A stretch of 64,000 nt of DNA. Source: Caballeronia terrestris (GTDB taxonomy: Bacteria > Pseudomonadota > Gammaproteobacteria > Burkholderiales > Burkholderiaceae). Below the pieces are notes generated by a model. It saw nothing but the letters and a program-made list of their open reading frames with translations, made no database searches and was not told where the DNA came from. The stretch spans positions 26,840 through 90,839 of the forward strand of contig NZ_FCOL02000023.1 of the NCBI RefSeq assembly GCF_001544515.1. The letters are read 5' to 3'. This document shows, piece after piece, positions 17,149 through 26,128 of the stretch. Each line of letters opens with the position of its first letter. Position 1 is the stretch's first letter. The translations under genes were made by a program, and so were the position numbers.

Positions 17149-18609
17149 ATGCCCGCACACGAACGTCAGTTGAGCATCGAGATCGACCGTAACGAGGCGG
17201 TGCCGATTTACCTGCAAATAAGCGAGCGCTTCAAAGCGGCAATCGCTGCGGGTCACTTGCACCCGGGCGATCGCGTACCGGCCCTGCGCGGACTGGCGAT
17301 GCAGTTAAATACGGCGCGCGGTACGGTCGAGATGGCCTACAACATCCTCGTCGACGAAGGTTATCTGCAGATGCGCGGTGCGGCGGGCACGTACGTCTCG
17401 CCGTCGTTGCCGCCGTCCGTGACGCTTGCGGCGGCGCGCAAAAAGCGAGATCGCGCGCTGTCGGCGCCACGCGATTCGCAGTCATCGCGCAACGCGGTCC
17501 CCGACAACGATGCTACGCTTTTACGCCCTGGTCTTCCCGCACTCGATGCCTTTCCACGCAAGGTATGGAGCCGGCTCGTCGCGTATCGCGCCCGCAGCGG
17601 CGATGCCACGTCGTTGACGTATCCCGATCCCGCGGGTTATCGGCCGCTGCGCGAGCGCATCGCGACTTATCTCGGCTTGTCGCGCGGCGTCGATTGCGAG
17701 CCGGAGCAGGTGTTCGTGACCAACGGCTATCGTGCGGCGCTCGAACTCGTGCTGCGCAGCCTCGCGAAGCCGGACGACAGCGCCTGGTACGAAGAACCCG
17801 GTTATCTGCTCGCGCGCAACTTTCTGGTCGAAGCCGGGTTGCGGCTCGTGCCCGTGCTGATCGATCAGGAAGGACTCGATGTCGCTCAAGGCGAGACGCT
17901 CGAACCGAACGCGCGTTTTGCTTTCGTGACGCCGGCGCATCAAAGCCCGCTCGGTGTCACGTTGTCGTTGCCGCGACGCATCATGCTGCTCGACTGGGCG
18001 AAGCGCGCGGGAAGCTGGATCGTTGAAGACGACTACGACAGCGAGTTCCGTTACGCGGGACGTCCGCTGCCTGCGTTGAAGAGCCTCGATCGCGACGATC
18101 GCGTGATCTATTGCGGCACGTTCAGCAAGGTGATGTTCCCGGGACTGCGACTCTCGTACATCGTCGCGCCCGGTCGCGCCATCGCGCGCTTCGAGCAGAT
18201 CACGAAAGGCATGAACGCGGGACCACCGCACCTGTTGCAGGCGGCGGTGGCTGATTTCATCGCGCAGGGCCATTTCTCGCGGCATCTCAAGCGCATGAGA
18301 ACGCTCTACGCGGAGCGACGCACGCTGCTGGCGCAAGCGCTCATGCGTGTGTTGGGCAACAGCATCCGCGTCGATCTGCCCTCGGGCGGAATGCATCTGG
18401 TCATGCTCTTCAATGCCCCCGTCGACGACTTCGCCGTGGCCGACCGCGCACGCGAGGCAGGACTCGCTGTGCTGGCGCTATCGGAATGGTACTTGGGCGG
18501 ACGCACGAAGCGCTCTTTGCGCGGGCTTGTACTCGGATTTGCCAACGTCGCCGATTCCGCTGAAGCCACGCGGCTCGCACGACTGCTTCTACGCGCATTC
18601 AAGGGTTGA
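17149..18609 (+). CDS. MocR/PdxR-type regulator (GntR helix plus aminotransferase domain)
   Basis: A 486-residue fusion of an N-terminal GntR winged helix (VPIYLQISERFKAAIAAGHLHPGDRVPALRGLAMQLNTARGTVEMAYNILVDEGYL) and a fold-type I aminotransferase domain. The PLP lysine is Lys327 in CGTFSKVMFPGLRLSY, and the DDYDSEFRY block is conserved. Such regulators control vitamin B6 or amino-acid genes in response to PLP adducts. It is divergent from the NmrA-like gene, and the 112-base gap may hold shared operators. Its end overlaps the convergent azoreductase-like gene by 11 bases. Confidence 0.85.
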   Translation: MPAHERQLSIEIDRNEAVPIYLQISERFKAAIAAGHLHPGDRVPALRGLAMQLNTARGTVEMAYNILVDEGYLQMRGAAGTYVSPSLPPSVTLAAARKKRDRALSAPRDSQSSRNAVPDNDATLLRPGLPALDAFPRKVWSRLVAYRARSGDATSLTYPDPAGYRPLRERIATYLGLSRGVDCEPEQVFVTNGYRAALELVLRSLAKPDDSAWYEEPGYLLARNFLVEAGLRLVPVLIDQEGLDVAQGETLEPNARFAFVTPAHQSPLGVTLSLPRRIMLLDWAKRAGSWIVEDDYDSEFRYAGRPLPALKSLDRDDRVIYCGTFSKVMFPGLRLSYIVAPGRAIARFEQITKGMNAGPPHLLQAAVADFIAQGHFSRHLKRMRTLYAERRTLLAQALMRVLGNSIRVDLPSGGMHLVMLFNAPVDDFAVADRAREAGLAVLALSEWYLGGRTKRSLRGLVLGFANVADSAEATRLARLLLRAFKG

Positions 18610-19216
18610 GCGCCGCGTCCAGCGCGAAAAGCGCATGACGTGCGATGCTTTCGCGTGCGACCGTCAGCGCCTGTTCGATCGTCTCGTCGCCCATCACGAG
18701 TCCCTCAAGCAGCAGGAAATGCACGTCGCGTATGCCGATGGAGCCTAGTGCGAAGCGTACATACGGCGTGAGGAAATCCGGCTGACGGGCGCGCTCGCCA
18801 CTATGAAATCCGCCCGATCCGACGATCACGAACGCCGGACGATCGCGCATCAAACCGACCTTGCCTTCAGCGGTCGATGCAAACGTGCGATGCATGCGCA
18901 GCACGTAGTCGATCCACAGCTTGAGCGCGGCAGGCACGGTGAAGTTGTGCATCGGCGTATTGACGATGAGCACGTCCGTCGCTTCGATCTCGCGGATCAG
19001 TTGTTCGGAGAGGTCGAACGTGCGGGTGTCCGGTGCGCGCGACGTGACGGCGCGCGCGTAGTCGCGCGTGATGGGCGGGAGCGCGTGCGCGGCGAGGTCG
19101 CGCACGACGACTTCGGCATGCGAGCGTTTGCGCAATGTGTCGATCATCTCGGTGGCGAGGCGGTATCCGTGACTCATGTCGCCGTGCGGGCTTGTGTTGA
19201 GAAGGAGGATTTTCAT
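18599..19216 (-). CDS. FMN-dependent azoreductase-like flavodoxin-fold protein
   Basis: A 205-residue protein of the AzoR/NAD(P)H quinone reductase family: MKILLLNTSPHGDMSHGYRLATEMIDTL (phosphate-binding loop), NTPMHNFTVPAALKLWIDYVLRMHRTF (FMN contacts) and VIVGSGGFHSGE. It would reduce quinones or azo compounds using NAD(P)H in the cytoplasm. The start codon overlaps the upstream GNAT gene's stop (ATGA), so the two are an operon. Confidence 0.8.
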   Translation of the reverse strand: MKILLLNTSPHGDMSHGYRLATEMIDTLRKRSHAEVVVRDLAAHALPPITRDYARAVTSRAPDTRTFDLSEQLIREIEATDVLIVNTPMHNFTVPAALKLWIDYVLRMHRTFASTAEGKVGLMRDRPAFVIVGSGGFHSGERARQPDFLTPYVRFALGSIGIRDVHFLLLEGLVMGDETIEQALTVARESIARHALFALDAALNP

Positions 19217-19671
19217 CGCGCGGCTTCTGTCGCTTTATTGAGCGGTTCGACGAAGTGCATGCCTCTCGCGAGCAAGCCGTTGCGATAGTAGAAGCGTTGC
19301 GCGAGCGCCATGTGCAGGCCCGTATCGAGCACGAAGTGAGCGCAATGCACATCGCGCGCGATCTGGCGGACGGCTTCGAGCAATTGCCCACCGATGCCCG
19401 ATCTTTGCAGATTTGCGTCGACGACCAGATCGTCGACATAGACGAAGCGCCCGTATATCAGGTTGGTCTGCGTTCGATAGCCTGCGAGACCGAGGATAAC
19501 GTCGCCATCGCAGGCGGCGAGCAGACGATAACCCTCTTCGCGCTGCCGCCGCACTTGTGAAGTGAACGCGGCGGCGTCGGTGAGATGCGGCCGCAGTTGC
19601 TTCATGACGTCGAACGCGCGCGTCCAGTCGTCCGGTGTATCGAGTTCTTCAAGCGTGATCGATGTGTTCAT
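19213..19671 (-). CDS. GNAT-family N-acetyltransferase
   Basis: A 152-residue GNAT domain with YVDDLVVDANLQRSGIGGQLLEAVRQIA (acetyl-CoA-binding R-x-x-G-x-G/A) and the C-terminal strand FVLDTGLHMALAQRFYYRNGLLARGMHFV. Substrate unknown. The frame is open upstream to 19866, but family similarity starts at ATG 19671. It overlaps the downstream azoreductase-like gene by four bases. Confidence 0.8.
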   Translation of the reverse strand: MNTSITLEELDTPDDWTRAFDVMKQLRPHLTDAAAFTSQVRRQREEGYRLLAACDGDVILGLAGYRTQTNLIYGRFVYVDDLVVDANLQRSGIGGQLLEAVRQIARDVHCAHFVLDTGLHMALAQRFYYRNGLLARGMHFVEPLNKATEAAR

Positions 19672-19772
19672 GCGCACTCTCCGTATGGCATGAGCACACG
19701 ATAAGCTTGAGATGTCCTGCACGGCAGAGCCAAGAAACAAGAAAACGACTAGGCCAAGAATCCCGGCACCCC

Positions 19773-20180
19773 CTATCGACAAAGCTTCGCCACGAGCAAT
19801 TGATCGACACTGCCATTCGGCGGAACGTTGAACACGTCCGGCGTTCCCCAGCCATGGTCGAGCCAAACGCCTTGCAGATAGAAGTTGGTTTCGCCATCCG
19901 ACTTGCTTCCCGTCGAGCAGTCGATGACAAACCGGACGTCGCGCATATCGCCGCGCTTTCGCGTGCCTGGAATGGTCACCGGGCGAAAGAACGTTTCGCG
20001 GGTCCAGCCGGTCCGGACCGTTCCGGTGCGTCGATATGTCGAAAGATCGAAATAGACGAGCGATTCATTGGACTTCGCCAGCATGGCCCAGTCGGCAGCG
20101 TAAGAAGCTTGCGGCAGGATGACCAAAGCGACCGTCAGCAGGCCACCAGTCGCCTTCGATGTTCTGGAACGAGATAGCAT
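19773..20180 (-). CDS. Secreted protein with surface-adhesin E-like domain
   Basis: A 135-residue secreted protein. A signal peptide covers about residues 1-29 (cleavage near SYAAD). The mature part, WAMLAKSNESLVYFDLSTYRRTG through MRDVRFVIDCSTG, matches small surface-adhesin protein E-like proteins common in Burkholderiales. GGAGG lies five bases before ATG. Role unknown. It stands alone between the GNAT and patatin genes. Confidence 0.65.
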   Translation of the reverse strand: MLSRSRTSKATGGLLTVALVILPQASYAADWAMLAKSNESLVYFDLSTYRRTGTVRTGWTRETFFRPVTIPGTRKRGDMRDVRFVIDCSTGSKSDGETNFYLQGVWLDHGWGTPDVFNVPPNGSVDQLLVAKLCR

Positions 20181-20210
20181 TATTGCCTCCGTGTAGCGTT
20201 GACGTTGTCG

Positions 20211-21350
20211 CTATCCCTGCCCTTCCTTCGAGGCCATTCGAAACACCGTGATGCCATCCATAGGATCCAGCTTCTCTCGCCAAGGCGCCATAGCCAGCAA
20301 GCGCGTCGTGTCCTCATAACCCGCATGCCATCGACGTTGAATCCCACTCGACGAAAAATCTATATCGCGGTTCAGGTCGTCGTTGTTGAATGCCGGGGCG
20401 TCGAGTTCCAGTACCTGCATCGTCGTGCCGCAGCCGTACCCAAGAAGCTCCTGAACCTCTGGCGCATTGCGCTCTTCTTCAGGGATGTACCGGCTGAGTT
20501 CGCGAATCACATGCCGCAGCCGATGAATCTGCTTCTGTCGATCGAGATGACTTTCCGCGCGGCTCGAATACTGGATGTCGCGCTGCCGGCTCATGACCTG
20601 CATGATCGATTCCGGCTCCGGACCGCTCGACGGCCACAGTTGCACCGCAAAGATCACGGAGCTGTTGCGTGGCCGGTCGTCGAGCACGGCTTCTAGCGGC
20701 GTGTTCGAGTAGATACCGCCGTCCCAATACGATTCGCCTTCCAGCCGCACCGATGGAAAACCCGGCGGGAAAGCCGCCGAAGCCATCACGTGATCGACGT
20801 CCATCGGTGCATCGCGATTGGTGAAATAGCGCATGCGTCCGCTGCGAACGTGGACCGTGCCGACCGTGAGACGGGTCGTCTTGCGATTGAGGTATTCGAA
20901 ATCGACGAGCGTCGACAAGGTCTCGCGCAGCGGCCCCGTCGAATAAAACGCAGCCCGCTCCGGCCCCACGGGCGTCTGAATGCCCGCCCAGGACGCGAGC
21001 CGCGGCGTGAAGAAAGACGGCACGCCTTGCGTGACCGTCGCCAGATCGCGCGACCAGTTCGCGAGTCCCGGCAACCAGCTCGCGGCATCGAAGCCGCGTC
21101 GCGCCACGCCGTTCCAGAACTGCGTCAACCGTTCGATGCGGTTCTCCGGCGGATTGCCGGCGATGATCGCGCCGTTGATCGCGCCGATCGACGTGCCGAT
21201 CACCCACTCGGGGTCGACGTGGCCGTCGTGCAGCGCCTGATAGACGCCGGCCTGGTAAGCGCCGAGCGCGCCGCCGCCCTGCAGGACGAGGACGATCTGT
21301 CCGGGAATGTCTGCGTGAGCGTGATGTTCGCCGTGCGTCGCGTTGCCCAT
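20211..21350 (-). CDS. Patatin-like phospholipase
   Basis: A 379-residue patatin-domain hydrolase. The oxyanion loop LQGGGALGAYQAG (about 24-35), nucleophile Ser54 in GTSIG, and the catalytic Asp in YWDGGIYSN are all present, so a Ser-Asp dyad enzyme acting on acyl lipids is expected. The C-terminal third is charged and unlike the core. No signal peptide is seen from ATG 21350, which has GGGAG about eight bases upstream. Confidence 0.85.
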   Translation of the reverse strand: MGNATHGEHHAHADIPGQIVLVLQGGGALGAYQAGVYQALHDGHVDPEWVIGTSIGAINGAIIAGNPPENRIERLTQFWNGVARRGFDAASWLPGLANWSRDLATVTQGVPSFFTPRLASWAGIQTPVGPERAAFYSTGPLRETLSTLVDFEYLNRKTTRLTVGTVHVRSGRMRYFTNRDAPMDVDHVMASAAFPPGFPSVRLEGESYWDGGIYSNTPLEAVLDDRPRNSSVIFAVQLWPSSGPEPESIMQVMSRQRDIQYSSRAESHLDRQKQIHRLRHVIRELSRYIPEEERNAPEVQELLGYGCGTTMQVLELDAPAFNNDDLNRDIDFSSSGIQRRWHAGYEDTTRLLAMAPWREKLDPMDGITVFRMASKEGQG

Positions 21351-21405
21351 GATCGGTCTCCCGGACGATTGCCGCTGTGCCGCTGATTTTGCCACTTTGC
21401 GCGCG

Positions 21406-22167
21406 CTACGTATTCGACATATCGACAGAACGCAGCCATTCTCCGATCTGCCGGCAAGTCCACGCAGGATCGTCGTGCGGAAGATCGTGTCCGGCCCACG
21501 GATGCTCTGCGTGTGCCGTGCCCCATCGCGTTGCGATCCGCGCCGAGCACACGGGATCGACAAGCCCGTCCGCCGCCGATGACAGCAGCAGCGTCGGACA
21601 TCGCGACGGTGTATTCGGCGCGCGAAACCGCGCGGCTGCCCACAACTGACGTAACGCGCTTGCCGCGCTCACGGGCGAACTCGCACGAATCGCGGTCCAT
21701 TCGGCGATATCTGCGGCGGCGGTATCGCGACGATTGCACGTCAGCCGATGAATGATCGCCTCGCATTGTTGCGGACGATTCCACGCCGCCGCGATTCGCG
21801 CGAACGCGGGCAACGCCGCAGGACGCAACCGCTCGACGCTCCGCGCGAACGGCCGCATGCTCGTATTGATGAGCACGAGCCGGTCGATCTCTTCGGGATG
21901 CCGCGTTGCCCACTCCGTCGCGGCCATCGCCCCGAGCGACATTGCCAGCAGCCGATAAGGCTTTGCGAGTCCCATCGCGTTCGCACGACCACGCACGAAC
22001 GTCGCCATGCTCGCTACATCGGGCAACGCGCGCTCCGCTCCGATGCCGGGCAGGTCGATCAGCGTGACGCCGCTCGCATCGTTCAGGTCCGTGCGAAAGC
22101 GCTCGGGAAACGCCCCCCAATGACGCGCCTCGCGCGTGAGGCCGCGCAGCAGTATCCATTCGCTCAT
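21406..22167 (-). CDS. Alpha/beta-hydrolase
   Basis: A 253-residue alpha/beta-hydrolase. It starts WILLRGLTREARHWGAFPERF, has the nucleophile elbow LLAMSLGAMAATEW (Ser with Ala in place of the first Gly), an Asp in SSAADGLVDP, and a late His in WAGHDLPHDDP. Substrate unknown. ATG 22167 overlaps the stop of the upstream carboxypeptidase-like gene (ATGA), which makes it the second gene of a two-gene operon. Confidence 0.75.
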   Translation of the reverse strand: MSEWILLRGLTREARHWGAFPERFRTDLNDASGVTLIDLPGIGAERALPDVASMATFVRGRANAMGLAKPYRLLAMSLGAMAATEWATRHPEEIDRLVLINTSMRPFARSVERLRPAALPAFARIAAAWNRPQQCEAIIHRLTCNRRDTAAADIAEWTAIRASSPVSAASALRQLWAAARFRAPNTPSRCPTLLLSSAADGLVDPVCSARIATRWGTAHAEHPWAGHDLPHDDPAWTCRQIGEWLRSVDMSNT

Positions 22168-23195
22168 GGCGTGGTTTTGGGCCACCAATGCTCGATGGCC
22201 CGCTGCGTCACCTGCTGCCGGAATTCACCGCGCGGCAACCATCGATGCGACGAAAACGCCGCGCGCGTCAGGAAGTCGAAGAAGTTCGGATGCCGGCGCA
22301 GCACACGCCGCGTGCGATGCGCCTTGATCGGGTTATAGATGCCGAGTCGCGAAAATAGCTGCATCGGATTCTTCCTGATCCAGCGCCACGAGCCAAGTTC
22401 GAGCGTCATCGGCAGGAAGATGTTGGGCGCGCGCGATCGATCGTACGCGCAGTCCCAGAGATCACCGTGCAGCAGGTATTGATGGCTTTGCGGCTCGAAC
22501 GCGTAGCCGTGATGCGGACACGATTGTTCGAACATCGTCTTCAGCAGGAACATCTCGGCGAGATGCGGCATCTGTCGATCGGTGCGGGCGTAGGGGAACC
22601 AGATGCTGTCGTCCCAGCCGAAACCCGAATGACAATCGAGTGCGAAGCTGAGCGGCCGCGACATCAGTTCATCCTCGACGACCGAGAGGAGCGCCGCACT
22701 CTCCACTTCCATCGATCCGACGCCGCTCCCGCGATACCACGGCAGCCACGGTCCAATGCGCTGGCCGCCCGCGAGAAACGGTACGCGTCCTTCGGCGCTT
22801 TGCGGCGCGTTGCGCATCAGGTCGACGCCGTTCGGGTTCGAGCGCGTTCGCGCCCACATGCCACCCGGATTCACTATCGGCATGAAGACGAGTCGGATCG
22901 AACGCAGTTGCTCGCTCAGGAGGTCGTCCCATTCGAGGCGGCGCAGCAGCGCGCGCATGTAGTCGAGGATGAGTTGCGTGCCGATGCGTTCAAGGCCGTG
23001 AACGCCGCCGAAAAAGCCGATTGCGGGCGCTGCTCCGTCGGTCGAGCCGATGGTCGCGGTGAGGATCGGGAAAGCGTGCGAGCCGGTTCGCACTTCGCCT
23101 ACGGTGCGGCTTTCGAACCGGCGGCCGGCGGCGAGAACGGCCTTGAGGTCGTCGAGCTCCGCAAAGCTGTCCGAGGCAACGCGCAACGTGCTCAT
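22164..23195 (-). CDS. M14-family zinc carboxypeptidase-like protein
   Basis: A 343-residue protein with M14 metallocarboxypeptidase signs: FFGGVHGLERIGTQLILDYM (zinc H-x-x-E), a later zinc His in ALDCHSGFGWDDSIWFPYA, MPIVNPGGMWARTRSNPNGVDLMRN, and a catalytic Glu candidate in MTLELGSWRWI. There is no signal peptide, so it is cytoplasmic and may act on small peptides or conjugates. ATG 23195 is chosen because family similarity begins after it. Confidence 0.8.
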   Translation of the reverse strand: MSTLRVASDSFAELDDLKAVLAAGRRFESRTVGEVRTGSHAFPILTATIGSTDGAAPAIGFFGGVHGLERIGTQLILDYMRALLRRLEWDDLLSEQLRSIRLVFMPIVNPGGMWARTRSNPNGVDLMRNAPQSAEGRVPFLAGGQRIGPWLPWYRGSGVGSMEVESAALLSVVEDELMSRPLSFALDCHSGFGWDDSIWFPYARTDRQMPHLAEMFLLKTMFEQSCPHHGYAFEPQSHQYLLHGDLWDCAYDRSRAPNIFLPMTLELGSWRWIRKNPMQLFSRLGIYNPIKAHRTRRVLRRHPNFFDFLTRAAFSSHRWLPRGEFRQQVTQRAIEHWWPKTTP

Positions 23196-23376
23196 GACCA
23201 CGCCCCTTTTGCTTGAGTGTTTTTTGACGGCGCGTTGATGACGGTTCTTTCGCTTTTCGCGCTGTCCAAGGGATGAGTATAGGGCGCATCGGGGATGACG
23301 ATCCGTGTGGCGCATCCGTTGATCGACTCAGGCCGTATATGAGGGGCAACCCAGCCACACTGTAAAGGAGTCGATC

Positions 23377-23658
23377 ATGAAGTTCATGCTGACATTCACA
23401 TGGGCAACCGATGCCCGCATTCGCGATGAAGCTGTCCAGCGGTTTCAGGAAACGGGCGGGATTCCGCCGGATGGGGTCACGCTGCTTGGACGATGGACCA
23501 AAGCTGATCTCAGCGGCGGTTTCGATTTGCTCGAAACGGACGATGTAAGGAAGTTGACCGAGTTCGCCTATATGTGGAGCGATTTGATGAAACTGGAGAT
23601 AACGCCTGTTGCGGAGGATCAGGATTTGGGCGCTGTTTTTCAGGCTGTCGCGAAGTAA
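23377..23658 (+). CDS. DUF3303 small protein
   Basis: A 93-residue protein starting MKFMLTFTWATDARIRDEAVQRFQETGGIPPDGVTLLGRW, the DUF3303 pattern, probably a dimeric ferredoxin-like alpha/beta fold. Function unknown. AAAGGAG sits six bases before ATG, an excellent ribosome-binding site. It is followed 27 bases later by another small protein of similar fold. Confidence 0.75.
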   Translation: MKFMLTFTWATDARIRDEAVQRFQETGGIPPDGVTLLGRWTKADLSGGFDLLETDDVRKLTEFAYMWSDLMKLEITPVAEDQDLGAVFQAVAK

Positions 23659-23685
23659 GACTGCCTTCGTTTAGCTCACATCTCA

Positions 23686-24078
23686 ATGGGTGCAATCATG
23701 ACGATAGAAGTCGTGCATAAATACGATCTCCTGCCTGGCGCTGACCAGCAGGCATACGGTGAGTTGACGAGGAAAGCGGCCGCTGCGTTGCTGCGCGCGA
23801 CCGGTCTCGTCGAAATTCGTGCGGACCGAAATCTGCTTGGGTCGCCCCATGTTAAAGCGACGAGCGTGTGGCGCACTCTTGTCGACTGGGAAGCCGCGAA
23901 GGGCATCGAAGAACTGGCGGCGCTGGAAGCTGAGTCTCGCCGCTATGTCACGAACGTGAGCGTCGAGATATGGGGGCCGTCGCAGTTGCTTACGCACGCG
24001 CTCAGGCCGCAACATCAGGTTCGCCGGGGACGGCAGACTGCGCGTATGCGCGCGTCTGCCGCTGATGACGTCGCTTAA
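23686..24078 (+). CDS. Hypothetical protein, possible dimeric alpha/beta-barrel fold
   Basis: A 130-residue protein (126 if ATG 23698 is used). The pattern IEVVHKYDLLPGADQQAYGELTRKAAAALLRATGLVEIRADRNLLGSPHVKATSVWRTLVDWEAAKGIEELAALEAE suggests the dimeric alpha/beta-barrel fold of monooxygenase-like proteins, but I cannot name a family. The C-terminal 25 residues are Arg/Ala-rich. Neither start has a clear Shine-Dalgarno sequence. Confidence 0.55.
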   Translation: MGAIMTIEVVHKYDLLPGADQQAYGELTRKAAAALLRATGLVEIRADRNLLGSPHVKATSVWRTLVDWEAAKGIEELAALEAESRRYVTNVSVEIWGPSQLLTHALRPQHQVRRGRQTARMRASAADDVA

Positions 24079-24083
24079 GCCGA

Positions 24084-24350
24084 TCAACCGCCTCGATACA
24101 TTGCGTCGATGCTGTCACCGGGAGCGCGCCGGCCAGATTCCGTCCTGACCGGCTCATCGCCTCCGACATCGCCGTGGTTTGCGCCCGCGGCATTCGGATG
24201 GGCGCTGTGAGCGGCTTGAACAGGTTGCGAAGCTGGCGCATCGGCATTGACGCGATCGAAGTGATCGTTGCCGTAACCGCCCGCCATCGCGGGCATCGCT
24301 AGCGACATGGAGCTTGCGACTAAAACAGCGGCGATAGATATCGTCTTCAT
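24084..24350 (-). CDS. Small secreted protein of unknown function
   Basis: An 88-residue protein with a clear signal peptide (MKTISIAAVLVASSMSLAMPAMAGG, cleavage near residue 24). It is followed by a His/Ala/Gly-rich low-complexity stretch and a polar tail (DEPVRTESGRRAPGDSIDAMYRGG). It resembles the many short periplasmic proteins of Burkholderiales, but I cannot name it. GGAG precedes ATG. It converges on the preceding gene with a five-base gap. Confidence 0.6.
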   Translation of the reverse strand: MKTISIAAVLVASSMSLAMPAMAGGYGNDHFDRVNADAPASQPVQAAHSAHPNAAGANHGDVGGDEPVRTESGRRAPGDSIDAMYRGG

Positions 24351-24677
24351 GGAGACTCCGGTGAGCATGTTGAATATCGGCCTTGATGAATAAAGAAAGG
24401 CTCAACGAACAACCGACCTTCGGAATCCGAAAGAAGCTGACTACGGCTTGTAACGGTCATCGTTGCGCCCACCGGCATAGGTGCACCAGCTATGCCAATC
24501 GCAATTGACGATCCCCTCTAACCAAGGCTAAGCGCTTGAAAATAAACGATATCGACCGGGTCGATGAGACCTGTTAAGGAAGAGTAGAGAAACGCAAGTG
24601 TCTGGTGGTAGACGACGCTTTTTCAGTTGCTGTATGCGCCTACCCAACAGCGGGACGAGAGAAAGTGAAGGCGCCCG
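24351..24677. other. Intergenic stretch with two inverted repeats
   Basis: About 330 bases without a supportable gene, downstream of the mxa-like operon. It holds a 7-bp stem (GGCATAG 24474-24480, CTATGCC 24490-24496) and a 15-bp palindrome (ATCGAC, CGG, GTCGAT; 24551-24565). Neither is followed by a T-run. The right part must contain the promoter of the small secreted protein. Confidence 0.45.
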
Positions 24678-25589
24678 TTACCGACCAGGCCCAGCACGCG
24701 CCCGGCGAAAATCCGGCAAAAACACCACGACGAGCATGACGAGAGCCCCCAACGCAGCACACCAGCGGACATCTACCGTCGAACCAACCCGCTCCGCAAA
24801 CCGCGAATCGAGCAACGCATCCCCCAGCGCCTCCGCTGTGGACAAAGCCCGATACTCCAGCGCCGTCTGCCCACCGAGCGTCTTCAAATACCCACCTCGC
24901 AGCGCCGACAGTTCCTCATGACTCACCTCACCGCGTTGCGCGGACGACATCGCGCTCGTCTGCACGACATCGCTTGCGAGCCAGAACCCCGCGGGCCGGC
25001 CGTCACTATCGGTTTTCGGTATCGGCGCCGGCTGATCCCCGCCTACGCCAATCAACCAGCCGCGAACCTCACCCGGCGTAATTCCCGGCATCGACGTATC
25101 GGACAGCGGCCGAGGAGGCGCTTCCTGTCCGTCGGTCATGAAAACCACCGCTACGTGGTCCCCCATCTGCTTCGCCTGATGAATCGCGGAAAACAGTCCC
25201 CCGTTCGCGATACGGCTCGCGTTCGCCCAGCGCATCCGTCCATCGATGCCATCGAGCGACGTCGCGAGCGCGTCGTAATGTTCGCAAACTTCCAGCGGTT
25301 CCAGCAACAGCAGCGATCGTGTGCCAGTGAACACGCTCCATCCGACTCGCGACCCACACGGCATCCGACGCAGCGCTCGACGCATCGACTCGCGCGCATA
25401 GGCGAGGCGGCTCGTGCGCACGCCGTCGAGCAGCACGTCCTCGACGTTCATGCTTTGCGTGATGTCGAAGGTCACGACGTAATCGAAGCGGTCGCGCATC
25501 AACCGTACGCTTGGCATCCACAAGGACGCAGCAAGCAATACGAGCGCGACAGAAAGCGCCCCTTGCCGACAAGCCGCCGTCACGGTCAC
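24678..25589 (-). CDS. mxaL: MxaL-like VWA-domain membrane protein
   Basis: A 303-residue protein with an N-terminal membrane segment (GALSVALVLLAASLWMPSV), a von Willebrand A domain from about residue 34, and a C-terminal membrane segment (ALGALVMLVVVFLP). The MIDAS motif reads DITQS rather than DxSxS, a form I associate with MxaL proteins. It is the last gene of a six-gene operon in mxaR-S-A-C-K-L order. MxaL, with MxaA and MxaK, is needed for calcium insertion into methanol dehydrogenase in methylotrophs. The start is GTG 25589, overlapping the upstream stop (GTGA). Confidence 0.65.
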   Translation of the reverse strand: MTVTAACRQGALSVALVLLAASLWMPSVRLMRDRFDYVVTFDITQSMNVEDVLLDGVRTSRLAYARESMRRALRRMPCGSRVGWSVFTGTRSLLLLEPLEVCEHYDALATSLDGIDGRMRWANASRIANGGLFSAIHQAKQMGDHVAVVFMTDGQEAPPRPLSDTSMPGITPGEVRGWLIGVGGDQPAPIPKTDSDGRPAGFWLASDVVQTSAMSSAQRGEVSHEELSALRGGYLKTLGGQTALEYRALSTAEALGDALLDSRFAERVGSTVDVRWCAALGALVMLVVVFLPDFRRARAGPGR

Positions 25590-26128
25590 GGCAAATCCCC
25601 AAGCGCAACATCCGGCACTTTGATCATGCGGCGAACCTCGTAAGGCTCGCGTCCATCGTCGAAAGCCTGCGCACTCTCTGGCTGCAGCCACAGCGCGCGT
25701 TCAAGGTTATAGCGTGCGTCCCAGTCGTCGGGCTGCGCGCGAAGCAACTCGCGATAACGGTTCTTCGCAAGCTCGACGAGCGGCGCCGACGCGATCGGAT
25801 TGCCCGCGCCCACGGCGATCGCTTCGCGCAGGTACATGTTCGCGAGGTCAAACAGCGCGGCCCGCCCGATCTCGTCAGGATGTGCGCTAGTGATGAGCCC
25901 GTCGTAGAGTTTCGCCGCCGCATCGCGCTGACCTGCCTTCGATAGCGCAATCGCTTGCGCAAGCCGCACACGCGACGATTGATCGACGGCACCCGACGCA
26001 GTACCAGCACGCAACACGGCCGCATTGTTCCGTTGCGCATCGACGAGACTCCAGCCTTCGAAGCCAGCCCAGGCGGCGCAACAGAGCGCAGCCGCCGCAA
26101 ACCCCGCATGAACGACGCGCCGCCTCAT
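25586..26128 (-). CDS. mxaK: MxaK-like TPR membrane protein
   Basis: A 180-residue protein with one N-terminal membrane segment (AGFAAAALCCAAWAGFEGW) and a helical repeat region facing the periplasm (ARLYDGLITSAHPDEIGRAALFDLANMYLREAI-type helices, then NRYRELLRAQPDDWDARYNLERALWLQPES, a TPR unit). Size, topology and position between two VWA genes match MxaK. ATG 26128 overlaps the upstream VWA gene by ATGA. Confidence 0.6.
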   Translation of the reverse strand: MRRRVVHAGFAAAALCCAAWAGFEGWSLVDAQRNNAAVLRAGTASGAVDQSSRVRLAQAIALSKAGQRDAAAKLYDGLITSAHPDEIGRAALFDLANMYLREAIAVGAGNPIASAPLVELAKNRYRELLRAQPDDWDARYNLERALWLQPESAQAFDDGREPYEVRRMIKVPDVALGDLP

